Part shown: positions 44,180 through 56,982 of the stretch, piece by piece | How the letters are laid out: each line of letters begins with the position of its first letter | Position numbering within the stretch: position 1 is the first letter of the stretch | Source of the DNA: Pyricularia pennisetigena | Taxonomy: Eukaryota; Ascomycota; Sordariomycetes; Magnaporthales; Pyriculariaceae | NCBI RefSeq assembly: GCF_004337985.1 | Contig: NC_043740.1 | Location: forward strand, 4,700,140 to 4,764,139 | DNA: 64,000 nt | Direction of reading: 5' to 3' | The notes under the pieces: model-generated | What the model was told of the DNA's origin: nothing | Databases searched by the model: none | Seen by the model: the letters and a program-made list of their open reading frames with translations, nothing else | Program-made: the position numbers and the translations under genes

Positions 44180-44884
44180 CATTGGTGGAATGGCGGACGT
44201 TACATGGACCCATGGGTGTTTTGGACATAAAAAAAAAAAACTGATGTCCCCCCGCCAGGTCTTGTCTGATGGGACTCTCGACATTCTTTTGAGGTCCCCA
44301 AGCCTGGTTGGGACTCACAGAGGGCTTGGTATCAAGACCCCACTACCTTTTCTTTGTACGGGCGGAGAGACCAACGTGAGGCGAGGGGGCCGGAAGCTTA
44401 GGGTGGACCATACAAGGTTTGCGCCCCTGGCAACGGTTTCCCTTGGCCTGTTTGCACAGTGGGGGGGGAGGAATCATGATAGCAACACTCCCCCCCATCA
44501 TGCCTTTTTCCTTTGTAACGGCGAGATGACGCAACGAGATTTAATGACAATGAGCATGCTTTGCCATTTTACTTGACTCTTCGATGTGCAATGTGATTTG
44601 ACTTTTCCGGCCTGTGAATTTGGCCTTCTCTACCCACTTTGGGACTTGGTCTTGTGGTTCAATAACAAGTAGACTATCTCAGAGTAGCTACCGGCTATGA
44701 AGATTTTGGCGCAGAATTTGTCCTCGCAAGCAACTTGAGAGAGAAAGGGAAAAAAAAGAAAAAAAAAAACCAGGGAATGGATCCCGACAAATCAACGATC
44801 AGTGAGCAAATGCAACCTTTGTCTGTCCCCAAACCACAAAGACTGCAAAGTGCAAAACCCATACGGACAGCGCACTACCCAGAA
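44180..44884. other. Intergenic, no gene seen
   Basis: This is the spacer between two convergent genes. It contains the 3' ends of both, an A tract at 44750-44769 and a G run near 44461. Nothing else is supported. Confidence 0.4.
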
Positions 44885-45316
44885 TCACTGGCGGCGCACG
44901 TGGCGCCGACGGCCAATGGCAAACTGGTCGTCGCAGAGGTACGCCAGAGTCTCGCACGACTCGCGGCGGATATCCTCGAGGATCGAGTAGGGCGTGCCCC
45001 GGATCCTGAGGGGCCAGCTGCTGCCCGGCGGCACGACCTGGGCCTCGGTGAAGAGCTCGACGAGGTAGTCGGCGGTCCACTGCCAGATGTAGATCTGCAT
45101 GTCGACCTCGCCGAGGTCGATCGGCGTGCTGGTTATGTATCCGATCAGGCGCTCGTGCAGCTCGTGGTCGAAAAAGTTGTCGAGCACGACGTCGAACCGG
45201 TCCACGCACTCCTCCCACAGGCACTTGCGGACCGCGAAGACGTAGGGTCGGAAGTCAAACGGGCCCGTGTGGAGCTCCGGCACGAGAATGGTTCGTGGGT
45301 CCCTGGTGTCTTGCAT
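44885..45316 (-). CDS. Hypothetical protein, 143 aa
   Basis: A single-exon frame encodes an acidic, mostly helical protein (ELHERLIGYITSTPIDLGEV, IYIWQWTADYLVELFTEAQ, LEDIRRESCETLAYLCDD). It has no signal peptide or membrane segment and ends in a basic tail (RRRHVRRQ). A TATA box lies 160 bp upstream, and base composition is typical of the genes here. I do not recognise the family. The protein character (regular hydrophobic spacing, Trp pairs) makes a real gene likely. Confidence 0.6.
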   Translation of the reverse strand: MQDTRDPRTILVPELHTGPFDFRPYVFAVRKCLWEECVDRFDVVLDNFFDHELHERLIGYITSTPIDLGEVDMQIYIWQWTADYLVELFTEAQVVPPGSSWPLRIRGTPYSILEDIRRESCETLAYLCDDQFAIGRRRHVRRQ

Positions 45317-45475
45317 CGTGGGCTTTTGCGTCTGGTTTGCTCCGTCGATCTTCTTGTCGGTCGAACTGGCTGTATCTTGTCAAGTATTAGACGGATCCGC
45401 GTTGCTGTCTGTGATGATGGCTCAATGATATGGGGAAAAAAAAAAAGAAGAATTCTTGTCATGGGATCTGAGGCA

Positions 45476-45482
45476 TTTTATA
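45476..45482 (-). promoter_or_regulatory. TATA box of the 143 aa hypothetical gene
   Basis: TATAAAA on the minus strand, about 160 bp upstream of the ATG at 45316. Confidence 0.5.
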
Positions 45483-48400
45483 CTGATTTGCGATTCAACA
45501 AGTAACTACATGTTGATGGGTCATTGTTTTATGTTGCCTGGTGCACATATGCTGTCTCTTGCGGCCGGTTGCTTCCAAGAAGTCACTTTGCGCAAGCCTC
45601 TGGTAAAGTAGCAACAACATGTGGCTGTTCCCACAGCGGTATACCAGTCGCAACTGTAGCAGTTTTATCTGGGTGGAGCTCCAAGACTTTGATCGCTAAC
45701 TTGTCAGGAGTCCATTACAGCCATGTTGGAAATACCCTATGCAATGTCCCGACTTGGATTGCCGCATCGAATGGCCCGGTTTCTTTTGCTTATCCGATTC
45801 AACAAGCTGCCGGCTCAGACCGTCATAAACACTTTGGTAGTGATGGTACCCCAGACGCAGCCGGCGCGGCAGTCTTGTCCCTTCTCCCTCGAGCTCACAT
45901 TAACTGGCAGGTTTGACTTTTTTCGAGATAATATCTATAGGCTCTTGCAGTGTCGTGGACGATGAGTCAGGCTATGTTTCCAAAGTCAATGCACCTTTAA
46001 CCTGGCACTGTTCATGGGCCACGGTGAGTGTGAACCAAACACCCGTTCGGCTCGGTGGAGGGGCCCGCGAAACATAACTATTCCGATAAATATGATGGCA
46101 AGTTTAACAGTTAAGCACTAGCTGAGCCAACTACAAAAATAGGGTGGACTGCCAAGTGTATGTCAAGTATGCAGCTGGTGAAATTGGGTGCGAACTATGA
46201 GCTGTTTATTTTCATCTTGCCTCTTGAATAATCACAAAGCAGCAAGGGCGCCTATTTGAACAATTCAGTGTGATAACATTTTTATATTCATGTATTAGTA
46301 GCCGGAAACGGTTAATCTGGTTAAAACGCCCGTTTCATCTTGTTTATTGGTGGAAAACCTCCAATTAAACTGCCTTCTTTCTCTTGTACCATAGTGGGCC
46401 CGAGTTGTCATAGTACATGCTTGTAGGCGGCCTTTTGTCTTTTGGGCTATTGCCTTGAGTGCTTGTCTGGACGGCTGGCTTGTTAATTCTGCTTAAGATT
46501 TTCACGACTACGACAAGAAAGCCGGATGAATTCTTGGAGTCGTTGGTAAGCCTCTCCAGGGATCAGCGAAACAGACAAAAAAGCCGTGACTACGTGGCAC
46601 TGGACAAATCTTATGCTAACCTCTATAACGGCAGTGAAAATAAAGCTAGTTGTAGTTCGCTACATCCTATGCCAGACCTTTGAGGACCTGTGCACTTGCC
46701 GCTAATTCTCATCACCTGAATGGGCTTGGCAAAGGCAAACACTTTGTATCCTGCTTTGCTGTACCTGCTACAGCTAGAGTTTTGGGCGTTGTTTGCTTGG
46801 CATGATTTCCTTCACTGGATCGGTTGCTGTTCAACCCAATCCTGCTCATGTCAACGGCAACCCTATTGTTCTCCATCGTTCCAGGTGAGGTTGTGATACC
46901 GGGTGAATGGCGGTTCCTTTTTTTGAGTCTGACGAGTTGATGGGTCGAGGTTGTGGCATTCCCTTTATGATCAGTACCACAGCCAGGAGATATGTCTATT
47001 TATATAGCCAAAATGACTCGATCAAATACACAATCCACTGCATGCCTTGGTTGACGCCAGTAGTAAGAACACTTTAAGCAACTGTCTAGTTTGCACTTTA
47101 CCAGATGACCAAGATTCCTCAGAAAGCCAGTGGTACCAAAGGTGGTTGACCATGCTGCACTAAATTACCGTATAAGGTGTGATCCGTCATCTGACTGATA
47201 GCTTAATTTCCGCCAAGGTTTTCCGCCAAGATTTTGAGGCTTGAACAAACGTTACTCGGATGTTTTATTACTCGAATTTGATTATTAGGGAAAAGGGAGG
47301 AGGTGGGGCAACACAGGACCCTTGTGTTCAGCTTTGTGGGTGAACATCCACACCACAGCTTACTGTTTCCCCACAGACCATGTTTGACGAGAAACAGAAT
47401 GAGTTTTTGTGTTTCAATCTTTTACTATGGTTATGTAATTTAGCAAAAAGAAAAAAAAAAGAAACCAAAAATTTGCTGACCTTGGTCATTTAGACCATGT
47501 CCGCATGGCCTTTGTGTACCTGTTTTGCAACGTGGGTCACGATTCTCCGGCGCCACTGGGAGCAGTAATCTTGGCAACCTCCTCCAGCTGTTCCACCAGC
47601 CCTTCTCCTCGGACCGCATGCCGCCAGATGGTAATCGCGTGTCAGATGAGCGCGCAGGAATTTGATCTGGGCAAAAGGACAATGCACTGCTTGCTATCCA
47701 CCCCAGACCATCTGTACTAATGCTCGCCCCGGGATCTCGCGGCTTAGGGAGGGATATCCTATATGTTCACCCCCCCTCAGAACTTGCAGGAAGTCGTCCG
47801 TCATTGATCGTCGACCCATCATTACCCAAATCAACAAAGATAGCCTGCCTGTTCTCGTCCTTCTTCCCAAAAGCCTCAGAACAAAGCCAGAAAACCCCCG
47901 TCACGGACGGTCGGAAACCAACCAAACCGGGCCGGCCCGACGACGCTATAATAAGCTTTTCGAAGGCCAATGACATGTCGTCGACCAACATTATTACCTA
48001 TCTTATAGAAAAAGCGGTCATGGAACCTCCAGGAACGAATGTGCTACCTTGGCGTAATGCTTCATAGGCTAAAGGAAGCAACAACTGTCCTTTCGTTCTT
48101 GTGGAACTCTTTGCAACTGTTGTATAGCAAAAACAGCGAAATGCAGCTCGCATCCCGCACGGTACCGATGGATCGCTTCCAAAAAAAAAGACGTGGTGGA
48201 AATATGTTTCCGCCGGCGTGAATACGGCTTTCACCCTGCGGCAAGATTTCCACCAGCGCGGAAAGTATTGCCCAATGCCCATGTGGTTGGTCTTGCTGGC
48301 TTTCGCCTGTTGCATGTGATATTCTGCGGGCGCTCGCTGTTTTAAAAGTACAGGGTGAATAGAATAACGGCCTCTCCACGAAATAGCACAGTCAACTTGT

Positions 48401-49637
48401 TCAGCGGCGAGGTCGCTGTCCTTTCACGGCTTTTCCGCGCTAGCATCTCCTACGTATTGAAGCAGAATGAGGGCAAGGATGGGAAATGTGGAAATCCAAT
48501 ATGATTTCGCAGCGAGAAACATGCACAAGAGAAGGACTTGTTAGGCGTAATTGTTGTTGACTTGATGGCATCATGATGAGTATAAAGCATCACGCTGCCA
48601 GGCTCACATTTCAAGTCTAGTCTGGTACACAACCCTTTTTTTTTTCATTTTGATACCTCCCCTTGACTAAAAAGTCGTAAAGCAAGCCATCACCAATACC
48701 TGCCCAAGATGAATTGAAAAGATGGAACAGTTACCTATACGAGACCCAAGACGAAGAAAGCCAATCGCGGCCAGTTTCTATTTCAGGTATCCTTCCCAAC
48801 CAAAGTCAAAACGATAAAAGCTTGACGGCCCGTAAGTCTTTTTTGTCTGCATCGGAAAGGAAATCCTGTGCCCACCAAAATGCTTTATTTAATTTTATTT
48901 CTCCTTTTCGTTTCCCCCTTTTTTTTCCTGTGGTTTTCCACTGCCGTCTTCCGTAGTTTATGGGAAGCACGAGTACCAGAATGCCACAGCCAGATACTTA
49001 CACAATGTATGACATAATAGCATTATACGTCAGGGCGCAAATTTATTTCTATTTTTGGCCGATCGCCATGAAGATGATCGTCCTGAATGCTTAAGCATTG
49101 CTCCCAGACGGAATGCCCGAAGTCACTTCATCAAGGATGGGAAGGGGTGTTCCCTGATATGAGCTTATTTTGAGAGCTCCGGACAGTGACTTGACGAAAA
49201 GGAAAGAAAAGGAAAAAAAAAAAGGCAAATGAAAGATACACTGTAAGTGGGAATCTCCGCACGAATGACAGCAGCTGTCAAGTGCAGTTTTCCCTGCAAT
49301 TGACTACCAACCCGAGCCTGCCTAAAGGTTTATGCCGAAATAGAAAATGCGAGTCGTGCTGCTGTACACAAATTTGTCTGGAATATTCAGTGAGAGACTC
49401 TCGACCGACACATAAAATAAGAGCATTACTCCGCTCTCCCAAGGATTTCTATTTTCTCTCTTTCCTCACAGACTTTTATCGTCGTCACCCTATTCTGTTT
49501 CCTTTTCTGTGGTTCTTAATTCTGTATTATACGCCTGCAGACTTCCAGTCTGTTCAACAACCCCCTTTTTTTCTTTTTTTTTTTTCTTCTTTTTTCTTTC
49601 TTTTTTTTTTCTCTTTTATTTTTCTCCAAGCGCCAAG
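45483..49637. other. Four kilobases without a supported gene
   Basis: Composition is neutral, with scattered short frames that lack protein character on both strands. I looked for split genes around 46459, 47505, 47720 and 48714 and found no convincing exon chain. The right end (49440-49637) is a T/C-rich leader for the secreted-repeat gene. Confidence 0.35.
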
Positions 49638-50933
49638 ATGCACGCATCCAGCTGGTTGAAGCTCACTCTGCTCGCGGCCCTCAGCCCCCAGGCACTGGCC
49701 CAAGTCCTCGCGGACCCGGCTACCGACAAGGCCGGACTGGTGGCTCGTGATGGCCCGTGGCAGCTTGGCGACCCGGCCCCCGATGACGATGGCACCCACC
49801 CTGGAACCTACCCTCCAAAAATCCCAAAGGGCGCAACCAAACCCTCCGGCCATGGTAATGGCGGAGCTCACGGCAAACGGTCAGACGAGGATTTCTTGAA
49901 CGCTCATCCTGGGGCGCGCCGAAATGGCTTGGACTTGAACGGGAACATACTGTCGCGGGGGCATGGATTGCGAACATCGCCGAAAGACTGGCACAACCCT
50001 ATGCTTCCGCATGTGACAAAAAGCCCAGAGGCTTTGAAGGAGGAGAAGGAAGCTCGCCAGGCTGCCGCAAAAGCTGAACAGGCTGTCGCAAAAGCTGAAC
50101 AGGCTGCCGCAAAAGCTGAACAGGCTGCCGCAACATCTCAGCAGACTGCCGTAAGCCCCCGCCTAAATTTCGAACAGCCAGTGAGGTTCCTGCACAACCG
50201 CAGAAGCGTCGAGTCCGACCCGGTCTCCCAGGGTCAGATCGCCGCTCGCAGCGACGACTCCGATTCAGGCAAGCTTGGCGTCGACGCCGACGGCAACCCC
50301 ATTTATAAAAACAGGGGCTCTCGTCGCACCGGCCGCACCGGCAGGGTCGTGGCCCGCCAGGAGCAGCCGTCCACCCTCGAGCGACGCTTGCAGCCCTTGC
50401 GGGGCGACAACCTTGATTTCAAGTCGTCCAATACCAAAAAGACCAAAAAAAAGCACAAGAAAAAGAACAAGGGAAAGAACAAGAAAAAGAGCAGCGAACA
50501 GGACGAGTCGGCCCCTCTGCCGCGCGACAACGATGTGTACAACGAAGACGGCTCCTTCCATAAGCACGCTGCCCGTCGTGACCTCGAGCCGCGCATGCAG
50601 CCCTTGCGGATCGACAACCTTGATCCCAAGTTGGCCAATGCCCAAAAGATCAAGGAAAAGACCAAGAAAGAGACCGAGGAAAAGAACAAGAAAAAGAGCA
50701 GCGAACAGGACGAGTCGGCCCCTTTGCCCCGCGACAACCCAGTGTACGACGAGGATGGCTCGTTCCATAAGCACGCTGCCCGTCGGGACCTCGAGCCGCG
50801 CACGCTGCCCAAGTACCAGGGCGACAACCAGGATCCTGCCGACAGCGACAGGGACGTGCACATGGACGACGGTTCTTTCGCTCCGCAGGGTGGTCGCCGG
50901 CCGCCTCGCAGGCCTCGGGCTTTCAATGCCTAG
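49638..50933 (+). CDS. Secreted repeat protein with many Kex2-type dibasic sites
   Basis: A single exon encodes 431 residues. The signal peptide is MHASSWLKLTLLAALSPQALA. An Ala/Lys/Glu heptad stretch follows (KAEQAVAKAEQAAAKAEQAA, near 145-165). Two 69-residue tandem repeats (251-319 and 320-388) each contain PLRxDNLD, a Lys-rich block, SSEQDESAPLPRDN and DGSFHKHAARRDLEPR. A third, degenerate copy (389-431) keeps QGDNQDP, DDGSF and GGRRPPRRPR. Dibasic sites (GKR, GARR, HNRR, GSRR, AARR twice, GGRR) recur after similar short segments, as in Kex2-processed repeat proteins that release peptides in the late Golgi. The start at 49638 is the ATG closest to the signal peptide. The upstream in-frame ATG at 49509 would add T-tract-encoded Phe and is rejected. 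No UstY-type enzyme gene is nearby. Confidence 0.8.
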   Translation: MHASSWLKLTLLAALSPQALAQVLADPATDKAGLVARDGPWQLGDPAPDDDGTHPGTYPPKIPKGATKPSGHGNGGAHGKRSDEDFLNAHPGARRNGLDLNGNILSRGHGLRTSPKDWHNPMLPHVTKSPEALKEEKEARQAAAKAEQAVAKAEQAAAKAEQAAATSQQTAVSPRLNFEQPVRFLHNRRSVESDPVSQGQIAARSDDSDSGKLGVDADGNPIYKNRGSRRTGRTGRVVARQEQPSTLERRLQPLRGDNLDFKSSNTKKTKKKHKKKNKGKNKKKSSEQDESAPLPRDNDVYNEDGSFHKHAARRDLEPRMQPLRIDNLDPKLANAQKIKEKTKKETEEKNKKKSSEQDESAPLPRDNPVYDEDGSFHKHAARRDLEPRTLPKYQGDNQDPADSDRDVHMDDGSFAPQGGRRPPRRPRAFNA

Positions 50934-51340
50934 ACTCAAGGGCCTGCAGGGTCTGTAGCTGGGTTCGTTGCTTTGAGGTTTCGGGAAGCGGGGGTGGGAA
51001 AAGGGTGAATGGAAGAGTGCTTTGCTGTTTTTGTTTCGGTTTTTTCATTCTTTCGCTTATTTCCTTCTCTGCTATTTGTCTCTTTGGGTACCTCTCGTCT
51101 TGCTTTTTCTCTTATTCAGCATCCTTTTTGCGGAGTTTCTTTGGGCCCGTTTTATGCTAAGAGCGATCATCAAAGATTTGACTGTCAAATTGCATCTAAG
51201 GCGTCGACTGGTTTCATCTGTTTGCTATAAAAGTCGCAATCAATTTATTCATCAGCTTCCTAAATAAAGCGCAGTTTAGCGGTTATTCTTGATCACGCTG
51301 GCTATCTGGAAACAACTTCAATGTTTGACTCTCGTCTAAG
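50934..51340. other. 3' region of the repeat-protein gene
   Basis: T-rich downstream sequence. No gene is seen. Confidence 0.35.
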
Positions 51341-51508
51341 GCCTGCGAAAACCCGAAACCAGGTTTAGCCCGGCCCGGCCCACTAGCCCATGGGTTTTTG
51401 GCTGGGAGCCCGTAAAGGCCCACGGGGGGTTTTTTTTTAGCGAGTTCATGGGGGCCCGCGGGCTGGCGGGCTCAACCCGAATTGGGTAACTCGCGGGTTT
51501 TGGACTAG

Positions 51509-52566
51509 CAGTGGCGTTCCAGGAGTGGACATGGCCGGGAAGTGGACACCCTAAAGTTGTGGTTTAATCTTTCATAACAATTTAACAAATAGTTCAATAA
51601 AGACCAAAATTTGTACGCATATAAAACCAAGAATTGGCTATTTGATGATATAGGTTTTGTATTTGTAAAGCATGCTTTGAATAAGAAAATAGGCTTTTTT
51701 CAATTAGCTATTTTTATGTTTGAGAAATCGAATAAAAATGCCATAAGTGTTTTGTAAGCTATATATTGTAAAGCAGTTAAGGATACATATACTGCAGCTT
51801 GGCTTGCGTGGCTATTAGCTATAATCAATAATTATTAAGTTTTTTAAGAATAAAAATTAAAAAAACACATACAATTTGTTAGCAAACAAAATATTTAAAT
51901 ATAAAATAGAATTTATACATAAACAAAAAGAGCTCCTAGATATAAACTAAAAATTACATTTGGGTTTTTTTTCTCGCAAAGAAAAATAAAATCATTCAAA
52001 ATCAATTATACTTTTGAACATTATAAATTTTAATGTGAAAATCTTGAAAATAGCTGTTTTATTATAAATGACTCTGTTTTACAAATGGAGGAAATACCTA
52101 TTTAAACCATATTCCTACGGTTTTGTATAGGATTCTTTTTATTTTCTCATATACATAGAAAACTTATTTTCTATGTAAATATTTATTTAAAGTTCTTTAA
52201 ACAATTTGTATGTGTTTTTAATTTTTAACGTCGAAAAATTAATATATTGCCAATTAAAGCTAGCAGTCGGCTAAACCTAAATGCAATATACGTATTTTTA
52301 TCCGCTTTATGAAATGCATTCCACAAATTATGTATACCCTCTGTATTCGAACTTTAAAAAATAAAAATAGGGACTCGTATAAAAACTTCAACGTTCATCC
52401 AAGTAGCGCCCTATAATTATAAGAACTGCATCATTCAATAGCCAGTTTTTGGATTTATACATGTACAGATCCTGGCCTGTATTGAACTATTCGTTCCTTT
52501 GTTATAAAAGATTAAAGCACAACTTTACGGTGTCCACTTCCGGGTCATATCTGCTTCTGGGTCACC
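51509..52566. mobile_element. Inner DNA element with ~65 bp inverted ends, RIP-decayed core
   Basis: The left end (51509-51580; CAGTGGCGTTCCAGGAGTGG onward) and the right end (52500-52566) match as inverted repeats. Shared blocks are CGGGAAGTGGACACC / CCGGAAGTGGACACC and AAAGTTGTGNTTTAATCTTT. The 900 bp between is very AT-rich with no frame. The small size and lost coding suggest a nonautonomous or decayed element. The superfamily is not determined. Confidence 0.65.
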
Positions 52567-52676
52567 GATTGTAAAGCGAATATTTAAAAAAAAGAAAACT
52601 TTTGATCATAAAGTAGAATTTAATGAGAGTATTTTATATTATATACTGATCTACAGAACTATCAGTACTAATACAC

Positions 52677-52679
<3 letters not shown>

Positions 52680-52711
<32 letters not shown>
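52680..52711. repeat. (AT)n microsatellite
   Basis: An AT dinucleotide run of about 30 bp near the right side of the decayed DNA element. Confidence 0.9.
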
Positions 52712-52715
<4 letters not shown>

Positions 52716-52830
52716 TTTACGGGTTTTGCACGGGGGCTCGCGGGTTGCCAATATAAAAAACCCCCCGTGGTCACTTTTCGGCCGACGCAGGCCCCCATTG
52801 GTGGGTTTCGGAATGCCTCTATGGGAATTA

Positions 52831-55800
52831 GATGTGGGTGGGAGGAGTAGTGGAAGCTGTTAATTGGGATTACATTGATTGATTGTGTTGGGTGCCTCCA
52901 AGTTGTATCTTTTGCTACCGTTACATCTGAAGCCTCAACTGAGACTGAACATAACTACCAAGTAAAGGCATGTCAATTGCCACCTTTTGTGCAGGGGTTG
53001 GGAAAGTTAGGAGCTCAGGAGTATGTCTTGGTCGCAACGTGATTCATAATAACTACTTTAGCAAAAGTACACAAGTCCCGATAAACAGCCGAGATAGGGC
53101 AGGATCCCCGCCAAGCTATGTATCACAGTTTCATGCGGCATGGCACTCGATGGATAGAAAAAAGGCCTCTTGATCTGTTACCAACAAGTTCTACTAAGCC
53201 TTTTCCAGACCGCGGCTGGCTTCCTGGCATCAAACTGCCTGGCTCCACGAGCTTTTTGTGAAGCCCTCATCAATCAGCCTTCAGGACTTCAAAATCTATT
53301 TTACTATTTCTAGCAACCTCGCTGTATCTATTTCCAGAATCACTGCTTGTATTCCCATACCCAAGTTTATGGGTGCCAACAAAGCCAAGACGACGAGGAA
53401 CAACATGGTTCGTCCCAGCGATGATTGATACTCTTGAGATCGACAACGATGTGAGTAATATCTTCCGCAAACAAGGGTACCGGTATATTAGTAAAGATAG
53501 CAGCGAGCGGCATTTCTTTCAAGCCAGATATATCTGCCCCAGAACTTACTCGGGGAAGAACCCACAAGTAATAGATCTTGTGTTATGGAGAATGCCTTTT
53601 CCGGCATCGAGTCAAGGCCATTATGGCAATCACCGTCGTTCATGTCATCCACGCGAAAGCAAAACTCAACATCCCGGCTTCTCGTTACCGTACCCAGGCC
53701 AGTGCATTTCTTGCAAGTAGACTGGACTCCAGGATGTTTCATTTCGGCCTTTTTTTCTGCCTCCCCACGTACCGCTCGTTAGCAGATTAAGAGGGACAGC
53801 AAATGCGCTATCCCCACCACACACGTGCAAAAGTTGGCGCAGTGCTAGTCAGAACCAGGGTTTTCTTTGCTTTTTTTTTTCTTTTTTTTTTGTATCGTTG
53901 GAGCAGTCGCGTTTACGGAGGGCGAGGTTATACTAATAATAGGTGCTTATAACTGGGGATTTCAACCAACATGTCGGTCACGAGGGTTGTTTGCATCGGA
54001 TTTGATGGCCCGATCGGTCGATCGATATTCACCAAACACAGCCAAATCTGTATAATAATCCTTATACTGATGGTGCTTTCTGGGCCAGCCATGTTCCCGT
54101 CACCTTGACAAAGCCACCACCCGCACCCATAGTCTTGGTTCCACAAGAGACTTCAAGGTCAAGCCAAGGCTACCCCGGATTCCTGCAGAGACCGAGATTG
54201 ATTTTTTGACGGTCAAAAACAAAAATGCACATCCTCGGCATGAACCATCGCCCACTCCTCCACATGGACTTGACAATGCACACCGAAGAGTTCGGTGCGT
54301 CCAAACGGCCAGTCCGGGCCAGCTGCTCTGCACCCTAAGCGCCGGGGTGCTAATTTCATCCAGCAACCGGCTATTTATTAATAGTGCTGGAAACTACAGC
54401 AGAGCTCAACCACGCCTGTGTAATACTTGTGGCACCTTTCTTGTGATACCTTCCCAGACGAGAAAAAGCTTGTGTTGAGGTTCTGTATCCATTCTCAGGA
54501 CGACTGTGGGGCGAATTTGGAGGAAAGGCAGAAGAATCACCTCGGTTTATGGTCTCTTACTGAGAACAAGAAGCACAATATATGGAGCCATAAGAATTAT
54601 TCCGGGAACTCGTTCCAGGTTTCAAGTTTCAACCGGGGTTGCCATTTGTTATGCGGCCGCGAGATCTGGAAAATCAAATCCGTCATTTGTAATGCCGTTA
54701 AAAGCCTGTTAAAAAGTAGCTGCTGCTACTTGTCACACGTGGAAGCGAGAATATGGTGTGACAGGGTACATACAAGTCTTTGGACGACGGGAATACCGAA
54801 CCGGTAGCAGCAGATTGGGCTTTGTCCTGGGATGGATGGTAGGGTTACAAAGAAGGAGGAGTTGGGGGTAGGGAGGAACCAGTCTCTTTGTGGAAGTGCC
54901 GGGTGGTAACGGGACGGCAATCAATAAAGGATCGGCGTTTGGACATGGAGGGAATCACAAAATGAATAGAGAAATCCGGCAAGACAGTTACTTTCCTATA
55001 AATATATGTGCTACATAGACCTTCATCACACCAAATTTTCCCTCGCTTTCTTCCCTATGCCCCCAACTTCAACCCGTGTCGATTTTTAGACTGATCCTTG
55101 CAGGCTGCGCCGCTAAATCTCCTCATCGCCCGACTGCATGTCCCTTGTACCAATTGCGGATTCCCAAATTAACGTGACCGCGACTTCTGCATCAACATGT
55201 GAGCGTATCAGTGTTTAATGCAAAAGAATACCGAAGGCAGGGCTGATGCATTTGGCCGTGGAAAATCTTTTCTAATTTTCGCGTCAGCTGGCAATTGACA
55301 AAGTTCAACAGGTATGTGATTTCCGCCCGAACAAGCTTAGTTCAGCGTTTTTATGTTCTGACCGACATAAAATAAATTTCGCGACGCCGTCTCTGGCCAG
55401 AGCAACGAGCTTTAAAGCTAACGAATGAATCGCTACTTCATTACTCGTCTCCTCATCTTTGCTAGAGCCCATCAGTTGTCAACCTGATTTGGATGTTCAT
55501 TTACGCAGTGTCGGCCAAGTCGAAAATCGTGGTTATCTTGGGTCGTATAGCTTTTCACCGTGTCTCGTTTATATGCCCAGTTTACACACGTTCTCCGACG
55601 CGATGCAAAGGTTGTATGTTGCTTCATAATTTAGTAATGCAAATATTCAAATTATTATTATACCTCAAAGACGAAACAATGAAACAAAGAAAACAAATCT
55701 GGAGCTGATGTTATTCCGTTTGCAGCATCAGTATAATAATCTGGCTCTGATATGTAAACACTCCCAGTTCCGCGGAGAAGGGCACACCTGACGCTGCTCA

Positions 55801-56668
55801 TACTTTTGCCCACATTGATAAAATGTTGGAAATATGTAGAATACAGCTGATTACTCGTTCTGGTCACGTGCATGTATAGGAAATCTTAAATTTCGGGTCA
55901 ACTTCGCAGTCTTACAGCTGAAGTCCTCTCGAGGCATCTGCAATAGCATGGGTTTTACATAGCCTGGAAGAACAAGGTACTCTCTGCCGCTGTTGAATAA
56001 TTCCTGCAACTTACTTTCGGCTTTGTTACTTTGAAAACTTTAACATACGTCAGCTCGCTCCACACTCTGCAGTATGCGATACACGGGACAAAAGAAGCCG
56101 GCCTAAAAAGTAGTTCTGTTGGCCTGTAGTGACATTAGTGTCGTTAATAATTACCTTGTTATGTCTGGGTTAGGTAAATATCCCATCATCTGCACTCGCG
56201 CTCGCTTTCTCAGTTAAGAATCTGCACACTAGACTAGTGACAGGCTAGTCGCGCTAACGGAGGAATTTTTCATATAGCGACATTGGATAACTTTCTGTTA
56301 AAAAATCTTGACACAAAAAACACCGGAAATGGACCAGGAAATGAGACGATTTTTTATAACCTATGAATCGCCAAGAGAATCCGTGTCCGTAAAGCAAATC
56401 TCCAGTGTTATAGGCATAAAGCAATACGACGGGGATCGCCGATATGATCGAAAATGTCAAAGTCGACAGAGTATGAATAATTGTCAAACTTACATACAGT
56501 TCAGTAGCTATATAAATCAAGGAGCAAATCCAACTTGGTTCCTCGATTTATCTAAACACCATGAGCATTTTTTTAGCTTGGATTCTCCCGTGGCTATATC
56601 ATCCAAAGACAACCGTTGCAACTCCTCCAACAAGTCAAGCTTCATCAATCTCCACATCGACTCTCACC
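52831..56668. other. 3.8 kb without a supported gene
   Basis: Composition is neutral. A minus-strand stretch at 53742-53367 gives two frames with some protein character (CKKCTGLG; FCFRVDDMNDGDC) that might be a relic, but there is no clear exon chain. A TATA-like CTATAAATATATG near 54996 is not followed by a coding frame I can support. Confidence 0.35.
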
Positions 56669-56941
56669 ATGCAGCTTTCCGTATTTATCACATTCTTTGC
56701 TGTGGCCGCTGGGCTCCAGGAAGCGCGTGGAAAAGGAGGTATGTTCTTCCCGTAAAAGAAAGGAGCCCAAGGCTCAATGTCGAATTTGCTCAACTTCTTT
56801 AAGGGCAATCTCCTGATATAGCAAGTTGCCAGCAGAGCGGTGTAGCCCAGTGCTAACTCTTTACTAGGCGAATGCCGTGGTTGTAGGGATTGTGTGGCCA
56901 AAGAGGCAAATGGAAGTCCCCTATCATGCCTCTGTAAGTTT

Positions 56942-56982
<41 letters not shown>

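Larger units (their letters stand above)
51341..52830. mobile_element. GC-rich ends of an outer decayed DNA element
   Basis: Two GC-rich zones (51341-51500 and 52720-52830) share inverted features: GCGAAAACCCGAAACC at the left and the complement of GGGTTTCGGAATGCC at the right, plus CACGGGGGGTTTTTT on both sides. This is how an old hAT-like element with long palindromic ends would look. I could not find an exact 8 bp target duplication, so the limits and superfamily are uncertain. Confidence 0.4.

Noticed and set aside
53367..53742. Two overlapping minus-strand frames with CKKC and FCFRVDD
   Set aside because: Could be a relic of a Cys-rich gene, but I could not join them through credible splice sites or identify a family.
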